Assembly: GCF_014653195.1 (NCBI RefSeq)
Contig: NZ_BNAH01000015.1
Coordinates: forward strand, 34,890 to 98,889
Length of the DNA: 64,000 nt
Direction of reading: 5' to 3'
DNA from: Thalassotalea profundi
GTDB lineage: Bacteria > Pseudomonadota > Gammaproteobacteria > Enterobacterales > Alteromonadaceae
The position numbers and the translations under genes are program-made. Below the pieces are notes generated by a model, which searched no databases, was not told the origin of the DNA, and saw nothing but the letters and a program-made list of their open reading frames with translations. Position 1 is the stretch's first letter. Each line of letters starts with the position of its first letter. This document shows, piece after piece, positions 59,014 to 64,000 of the stretch.

Positions 59014-60615
59014 ATGGATACCCCTCGCCCAATCAAACGCGCACTATTAAGTGTTTCTGATAAAACTGGTATTGTCGATTTCGCTCGTAACTTAGCTCAA
59101 AAAGGCGTAGATATTCTATCTACAGGCGGCACAGCTAAATTATTGGCTGAAAATGGCATTAAAGTAACTGAAGTCTCAGATCATACGGGTCACCCTGAAA
59201 TTATGGATGGCCGTGTAAAAACGCTTCACCCTAAAATTCACGGTGGCATTTTAGCCCGTCGTGGCACAGATGAAGCGGTAATGGAAGCTCAAAATATTGA
59301 TGCAATTGATATGGTTGTAGTTAATCTATATCCATTTGCCAATACGGTTGCAAAAGAAGGTTGTTCATTAGCTGATGCTATTGAAAATATTGATATTGGC
59401 GGACCAACTATGGTACGTGCTGCGGCAAAAAACCATAAAGACGTGACAATAATTGTTAATGCTCATGATTATGACCGTGTCTTAACTGAAATGAATAATA
59501 ACGATAATTCATTAACTTATGGAACACGCTTTGATTTAGCAATCTCAGCATACGAGCATACAGCCGCATACGATGGTATGATTGCTAACTATTTTGGTCA
59601 AATGCTACCTCCTCATGGCAGTGATGACACAGCCCCAAATTTCGAGAAAAAAAATAAATTTCCACGTACTTTTAATAGTCAATTTATTAAAGCACAAGAC
59701 TTACGTTATGGTGAAAACTCTCATCAGGACGCTGCCTTTTATGTTGAAGCGAACCCAGAAGAAGCATCAGTTTCAACAGCTAAACAAATTCAAGGTAAAG
59801 CTCTTTCATACAACAATATTGCCGATACTGATTCAGCTTTAGAATGTGTAAAAGAATTTGATGAACCAGCTTGTGTCATTGTTAAACATGCTAACCCGTG
59901 TGGTGTGGCTATTGGTGAAAACATATTAGCAGCTTATGAATTGGCTTATAAAACCGATCCAACGTCAGCATTTGGTGGCATTATTGCCTTCAATCGTGAG
60001 TTAGACGCTGATACTGCCGAAGCGATTGTTTCTCGCCAATTTGTGGAAGTGATTATTGCTCCTAGTATTTCTGATGCCGCGGCACAAATTGTTGCAGCAA
60101 AGCCAAATGTACGTTTATTAGAATGTGGCCAATGGGATACTCAAACCACAGGCTTAGACTATAAACGTGTTAATGGTGGTTTATTAGTACAAGATCGCGA
60201 TCAAGGTAAAGTGAGTGCTAGCGATTTGACCGTTGTCACTAAACGTCAGCCAAGTGAAGATGAAATGCGTGATTTACAATTTTGCTGGAAAGTCGCTAAA
60301 TATGTAAAATCTAATGCTATTGTTTATGTTAAAAATAGCATGACTATTGGTGTTGGTGCTGGTCAAATGAGCCGAGTATACTCAGCAAAAGTTGCAGGCA
60401 TCAAAGCAGCAGATGAAAATCTTGAGGTTAAAGGTTCAGTTATGGCATCTGATGCATTCTTCCCATTCCGTGATGGCTTAGATGCAGCAGCTGAGGCTGG
60501 AATAACTGCCGTTATTCAACCTGGCGGTTCAATGCGTGACGATGAAGTTATTGCCGCCGCAGATGAACACAATATAGCCATGGTATTTACTGGCATGCGT
60601 CATTTCCGCCATTAA
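59014..60615 (+). CDS. purH: Bifunctional AICAR transformylase / IMP cyclohydrolase
   Basis: PurH carries out the last two steps of IMP synthesis. From the ATG at 59014 it has 533 residues beginning RPIKRALLSVSDKTGIVDF; the upstream in-frame start would add 23 residues without homology. IMP cyclohydrolase domain: residues about 10-150 (STGGTAKLLAENG, GRVKTLHPKIHGGIL); transformylase domain: about 200-533 (RYGENSHQDAAFY, catalytic KH in VIVKHANPCGVAIG, TSAFGGIIAFNRE and a closing TGMRHFRH). It has its own terminator, so it is read separately from the next gene. Confidence 0.97.
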   Translation: MDTPRPIKRALLSVSDKTGIVDFARNLAQKGVDILSTGGTAKLLAENGIKVTEVSDHTGHPEIMDGRVKTLHPKIHGGILARRGTDEAVMEAQNIDAIDMVVVNLYPFANTVAKEGCSLADAIENIDIGGPTMVRAAAKNHKDVTIIVNAHDYDRVLTEMNNNDNSLTYGTRFDLAISAYEHTAAYDGMIANYFGQMLPPHGSDDTAPNFEKKNKFPRTFNSQFIKAQDLRYGENSHQDAAFYVEANPEEASVSTAKQIQGKALSYNNIADTDSALECVKEFDEPACVIVKHANPCGVAIGENILAAYELAYKTDPTSAFGGIIAFNRELDADTAEAIVSRQFVEVIIAPSISDAAAQIVAAKPNVRLLECGQWDTQTTGLDYKRVNGGLLVQDRDQGKVSASDLTVVTKRQPSEDEMRDLQFCWKVAKYVKSNAIVYVKNSMTIGVGAGQMSRVYSAKVAGIKAADENLEVKGSVMASDAFFPFRDGLDAAAEAGITAVIQPGGSMRDDEVIAAADEHNIAMVFTGMRHFRH

Positions 60616-60624
60616 GAAAGTAAT

Positions 60625-60662
60625 AAAGCAGTGACCTTGAAAGAGTTCGCTGCTTTTTTTTA
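60625..60662 (+). terminator. Terminator after purH
   Basis: AAAGCAG/CTGCTTT arms (60625-60631 and 60650-60656) ending in T9, ten bases after the purH stop. It separates purH from the methyltransferase-fold gene. Confidence 0.75.
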
Positions 60663-60770
60663 ATTTATGATAATATTTTATCGTTTAATGAATACTTTTT
60701 TATCCAAAAGTGTTCTTATTATAGCTGTATTAATAATTAACAGTATAAAACAATAAAATAGGGAAAAATT

Positions 60771-61580
60771 ATGAACGTTATAAAGAAGATTTTTAGTGCA
60801 AGTATCTTGTCGAGCGCATTGATTCTAACTGGTTGTATGTCAGAAGGTGAGTCATCAGCATTAGAGAATGCAATTAATAGTGATCATCGCTCTGTTGAAA
60901 ATAAAGCCAGAGATCAGTACCGTCACCCTAAAGAAACTCTTGAGTTTTTTGGTTTTATGCCTGAAATGACTGTGGTTGAAATCACTCCTGGAGGTGGTTG
61001 GTATACTAAAATATTAGCACCTGCTTTAAAAGGTAAAGGAAAGTTATACGGAGCGCATTACCCTGATACAGGTGAAGATAATTATTATAGTAATTCACGA
61101 AAAAAACTAGTGGAAATGCTTGCGAGTGATCCTATATACAGCGAAGTGGTTTTGACCGATTTTGTGCCGAAAAAAACAAGTACTTTAGCGCCTGCAGGTA
61201 GTGCTGATTTAGTATTAACATTTCGTAACCTTCATAATTGGGGGGAAGAAGGTATGCAGCAAGTATTTAAAGATGCTTATACCGCTCTTAAAAAAGGTGG
61301 TGTGTTGGGAGTGGTTGAACACAGAATGCCAACAAGCCAAAACTGGAAAGAGAATATGAAGAGTGGATATGTACCTGAAGCTTTAGTTATTGATTTTGCT
61401 AAAGCGGCTGGCTTTTCACTCGCAGCAAGTAGTGAAGTTAATGCTAACCCAAAAGATACAGCTGATCATCCAAGAGGTGTATGGACATTACCGCCAAGCC
61501 TTGCCCTAAAAGATCAAGACAAAGAAAAATATTTAGCGATTGGCGAAAGTGATCGCATGACCTTAAAATTTGTAAAATAA
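60771..61580 (+). CDS. Lipoprotein with a class I SAM-methyltransferase fold
   Basis: 269 residues; lipobox ALILTGC gives a lipidated C22. The mature part resembles a class I methyltransferase: VVEITPGGGWYTKILAPALK (motif I, with GGG), GKGKLYGAHYPDTG, ADLVLTFRNLHNWGEEG (motif post-II/IV) and KKGGVLGVVEHR. Export of a SAM-dependent enzyme is unusual, since SAM is not expected in the periplasm; related secreted proteins exist in marine gammaproteobacteria without known function. It lies between purH and purD, which are usually adjacent. Confidence 0.78.
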   Translation: MNVIKKIFSASILSSALILTGCMSEGESSALENAINSDHRSVENKARDQYRHPKETLEFFGFMPEMTVVEITPGGGWYTKILAPALKGKGKLYGAHYPDTGEDNYYSNSRKKLVEMLASDPIYSEVVLTDFVPKKTSTLAPAGSADLVLTFRNLHNWGEEGMQQVFKDAYTALKKGGVLGVVEHRMPTSQNWKENMKSGYVPEALVIDFAKAAGFSLAASSEVNANPKDTADHPRGVWTLPPSLALKDQDKEKYLAIGESDRMTLKFVK

Positions 61581-61651
61581 AAATAATCTGATTACGTGAT
61601 AGGTTTATTTCTTATCGCGTAATTAGTATTGATATTCGTAGGAATGAATGA

Positions 61652-62941
61652 ATGAATGTTTTAGTTATTGGTAGTGGTGGTCGTGAACATGCACTTGCAT
61701 GGAAAGCCGCCCAGTCAAAGAATGTTGAGAAGGTCTTCGTTGCTCCAGGCAATGCAGGTACATTAACAGAACCAAAATTAGAAAATATTGCTATCTCTGT
61801 TGGTGATATCTCAGGGCTAGTTGAATTTGCGAAAAGCAATGATATAGCACTTACTATTGTTGGCCCAGAACAACCACTGGTTGATGGTGTTGTTGATGCT
61901 TTTCAAGCACAAGGATTGATGATTTTTGGTCCAAGTGCAAAAGCTGCTCAACTTGAAGGCTCAAAAGCATTCACTAAAGATTTTCTTGCACGTAATAATA
62001 TTCCTACAGGTTGGTATCAAAATTTTACAGAAATTGCCCCCGCTTTAGCGTATGTTCGTGAAAAAGGTGCACCTATTGTGGTTAAAGCCGACGGTTTAGC
62101 TGCAGGTAAGGGCGTTATTGTTGCGATGACATTATCAGAAGCTGAAGATGCTATTAAAGATATGCTAGCAGGGAATGCTTTTGGTGATGCAGGGCATCGT
62201 GTGGTTATTGAAGAGTTTTTGGATGGTGAAGAAGCAAGTTTTATTGTGATGGTTGATGGAAAAAATGTATTACCATTTGCTACTAGTCAAGATCACAAAC
62301 GTGCTTATAATGGTGACAAAGGTCCTAATACAGGGGGTATGGGTGCGTATTCTCCAGCACCTGTTGTTACGCCTGAAATTCATGAACGTATAATGAATGA
62401 AGTGATTTACCCTACAGTAGAAGGCATGATGAAAGAGAATGCACCGTATACTGGTTTTTTATATGCAGGGTTAATGATTGATGCTGATGGAACACCTAAA
62501 GTCATAGAATATAATTGTCGATTTGGTGATCCAGAAACACAACCTATAATGATGCGCCTTCAGTCAGATATTGTAGAACTCTGTCAACTTGCTTGTGAAC
62601 AAAAACTAGATCAAGCTAGCATTAATTTTGATCCTCGTGCGGCTGTAGGTGTAGTTTTAGCAGCAGGTGGATATCCTGGCGATTATGAAAAAGGTGAAGT
62701 GATAAGTGGATTATCTATCAATTCACAGGATGATCGTAAAACTTTTCATGCGGGTACGGCGATGAAAGATGGAAATGTGGTTACTGCTGGTGGACGTGTA
62801 TTATGTGCGACGGCGTTGGGAAATAACGTAACAGAAGCTCAGCAAGCGGCTTATCAACTTTTAGATCAAATCACTTGGAATGGTGCCGAGTTTCGTACCG
62901 ATATTGCTTATCGTGCAATTGCACGCGAACAATTGTCATAG
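61652..62941 (+). CDS. purD: Phosphoribosylamine-glycine ligase
   Basis: PurD makes glycinamide ribonucleotide in purine synthesis. 429 residues, ATP-grasp: MNVLVIGSGGREHALAWKAA at the N-terminus, VGPEQPLVDGV, the KADGLAAGKGVIVA ATP loop, DHKRAYNGDKGPNTGGMGAY, and the metal ligands in EYNCRFGDPETQPIM. The start has AGGA about 10 bases upstream. A strong bidirectional terminator follows. Confidence 0.97.
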   Translation: MNVLVIGSGGREHALAWKAAQSKNVEKVFVAPGNAGTLTEPKLENIAISVGDISGLVEFAKSNDIALTIVGPEQPLVDGVVDAFQAQGLMIFGPSAKAAQLEGSKAFTKDFLARNNIPTGWYQNFTEIAPALAYVREKGAPIVVKADGLAAGKGVIVAMTLSEAEDAIKDMLAGNAFGDAGHRVVIEEFLDGEEASFIVMVDGKNVLPFATSQDHKRAYNGDKGPNTGGMGAYSPAPVVTPEIHERIMNEVIYPTVEGMMKENAPYTGFLYAGLMIDADGTPKVIEYNCRFGDPETQPIMMRLQSDIVELCQLACEQKLDQASINFDPRAAVGVVLAAGGYPGDYEKGEVISGLSINSQDDRKTFHAGTAMKDGNVVTAGGRVLCATALGNNVTEAQQAAYQLLDQITWNGAEFRTDIAYRAIAREQLS

Positions 62942-62958
62942 CTAAATATCGTTTTTGT

Positions 62959-62996
62959 GATAAAAATCCCTATAGAAAGTTATAGGGATTTTTATC
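62959..62996. terminator. Bidirectional terminator after purD
   Basis: A 16-bp perfect stem, GATAAAAATCCCTATA/TATAGGGATTTTTATC (62959-62974 and 62981-62996), with loop GAAAGT and T5 within the right arm; it serves purD and the convergent repeat-protein gene. Confidence 0.85.
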
Positions 62997-63004
62997 AATT
63001 ACTA

Positions 63005-63748
63005 CTAATGCTGTTCCTTTACGAGTAATTCTTTAGAAGCACCACCAGCTATTGCAGCGTTCATGGCTGAGCCTTCTTTTAAACCAGCTTCTATTGCCGA
63101 GTTTACTATTCTTCTAGCTTCCACATCAGCACTATTATATACAGCCATTTCTACTACTTCTTCTCCCATGGTTGGAAATAAAGCTATAGCATTACTTACA
63201 TAAAAAGATACTTGTTCTGGTAAAGCTTTAATTGCGCCGGAAAGAATGTCTATTATTTTATCAGGAAAGGATGTTAAAGAGTTTTTTACTACTGAATCTG
63301 AAAGTACAGGTTCAGTATTAATAGCCACATTAACAATATCTTTGGTAATTTCAGGGCTACTTAACATTGCAATGTTAACAATTTCTTGAGCATAAGCAGG
63401 CTCAGCTTCAACTGCTAAAGCAACAAGTTCTAATGGATCTGCAATTTTTTCATTAAAAAATATTTCAAGTACTTCGCAAGCTAAAACAGGCTCAGCTCTC
63501 ATGGCACCGGATAATATTTCTTTATACCTATTAGGGTAAAGGTCCAAAGAAGCATGAATCACAGAATCTACTTTTTCTGGATAACGTGCTAAAATAGCAC
63601 GTACACTATTTTCTAAAGAAATTTGTTGATCAACTTGTTGGCTTAATAATCTTGAAATTAACTTATCCTGTTTATATTCCGCGCTACCTTGCGCATAACT
63701 TAATTTACTTACACCAATAACCATCAACAAAAGAATTAGTTTATTCAT
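63005..63748 (-). CDS. Secreted alpha-helical repeat protein
   Basis: 247 residues from the ATG at 63748 (an in-frame GTG five codons earlier is possible), with a signal peptide MNKLILLLMVIGVSKLSYAQ. The mature part is made of about ten degenerate helical repeats of roughly 17 residues, with a pattern like AVEAEPAYAQEIVNIAMLSS and AINTEPVLSDSVVKNSLTSF (a P at one turn, A/I/V elsewhere), which suggests a superhelical scaffold. A single cysteine is seen. I do not recognise the family or a function. The gene is divergent from the rRNA-type promoter. Confidence 0.65.
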   Translation of the reverse strand: MNKLILLLMVIGVSKLSYAQGSAEYKQDKLISRLLSQQVDQQISLENSVRAILARYPEKVDSVIHASLDLYPNRYKEILSGAMRAEPVLACEVLEIFFNEKIADPLELVALAVEAEPAYAQEIVNIAMLSSPEITKDIVNVAINTEPVLSDSVVKNSLTSFPDKIIDILSGAIKALPEQVSFYVSNAIALFPTMGEEVVEMAVYNSADVEARRIVNSAIEAGLKEGSAMNAAIAGGASKELLVKEQH

Positions 63749-63963
63749 TATTATTGTTCTCACATCTTTTAACGATGTTGCTTATTATTGTTTTGGATCG
63801 AAAATCGATCGGATAATTAATATAGAGCATATTGAATACATAATCTCCTGTTTATTTATACAGAGGATCGAAAAAGGATCCTATAATGTAGGCTAATAAA
63901 TTTGCGTTTAGTTCAATATTTCAGCGAACAAACAGATAAAGGTAAAAAAAGCCTAAAAAGCAC

Positions 63964-64000
63964 TTGATCCTTTTAGCGAAGTCGTTAGAATGCGCTCCAC
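63964..64000 (+). promoter_or_regulatory. Ribosomal RNA-type promoter, cut by the window end
   Basis: TTGATC (63964-63969), 16-base spacer, TAGAAT (63986-63991), then GCGCTCCAC. The spacing of 16 and a discriminator of the GCGCxxCCAC type closely match rrn P1 promoters of gammaproteobacteria (rrnB P1: TATAAT then GCGCCACCAC). An A-rich UP-element-like stretch precedes it (63940-63960). An rrn operon, or a tRNA operon, should begin just beyond the window. Confidence 0.8.

Noticed and set aside
63882..63887. TATAAT as a second rRNA promoter upstream of the main one
   Set aside because: No acceptable -35 box at 16-18 bases (TACAGA or similar) and no GCGC-type discriminator; left as undecided rather than annotated.
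1..64000. tRNA genes, CRISPR arrays, insertion sequences or prophage
   Set aside because: No T-loop-like GGTTCGAATCC cores with matching acceptor arms, no regularly spaced direct repeats, and no transposase, integrase or phage structural motifs were seen.

Overview
The window is chromosomal DNA of an AT-rich marine gammaproteobacterium, most likely Alteromonadales and probably Colwelliaceae (Colwellia/Thalassotalea type). This rests on protein character and gene order: sthA-fabR-trmA, ompR-envZ-pckA, mrcA-pilMNOPQ-aroKB-damX-dam-rpe-trpS, feoAB, prmA-dusB-fis and purH/purD. I see no tRNA, CRISPR array, insertion sequence or prophage. The right edge stops inside what looks like a ribosomal RNA operon promoter.

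Layout. 1-2 kb: the end of a flavin reductase gene, a yqjD/yqjE/yqjK-like envelope stress operon, and a candidate small RNA on the minus strand. 2-11.3 kb: hemE, a secreted histidine phosphatase, sthA, a fatty-acid desaturase divergent from its likely repressor gene fabR (a FabR-type operator lies between), trmA, an esterase, a TlpA-like thioredoxin and a LETM1-like protein. 11.5-15.2 kb: ompR-envZ convergent with pckA, whose 400-bp upstream region carries a perfect 28-bp palindrome. 15.6-30.3 kb: the conserved mrcA/pilMNOPQ/aroKB/damX/dam/rpe/trpS block, with DUF2970 and TorF-type genes inserted before rpe and no gph.

30.4-43.3 kb is more accessory: an FHA membrane protein overlapping a trypsin-like protease gene, an OprC-like methionine-rich TonB receptor, a YjbR gene whose 3' end recurs as a remnant 1.5 kb away, a map gene overlapping a ParD-like gene, gamma-glutamyltransferase, and Fur-boxed feoAB. 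43.6-55.5 kb is the most unusual stretch: three tandem FlgO-like lipoproteins; then, on the minus strand, two DUF4402 subunit-like proteins, a PapD-like chaperone, a large usher-like protein with C-terminal SdrD-like modules, and a TPR-sulfotransferase. I read this as a poorly described chaperone-usher surface-fibre system. It is preceded by a SPOR lipoprotein and a siroheme synthase with a degenerate second domain.

55.6-64 kb returns to housekeeping: a solute-binding protein, prmA, dusB-fis, purH, a lipoprotein with a methyltransferase fold placed between purH and purD, purD, a secreted helical-repeat protein, and the rRNA-type promoter. Functions are assigned by recognising sequence families; no database search was run.
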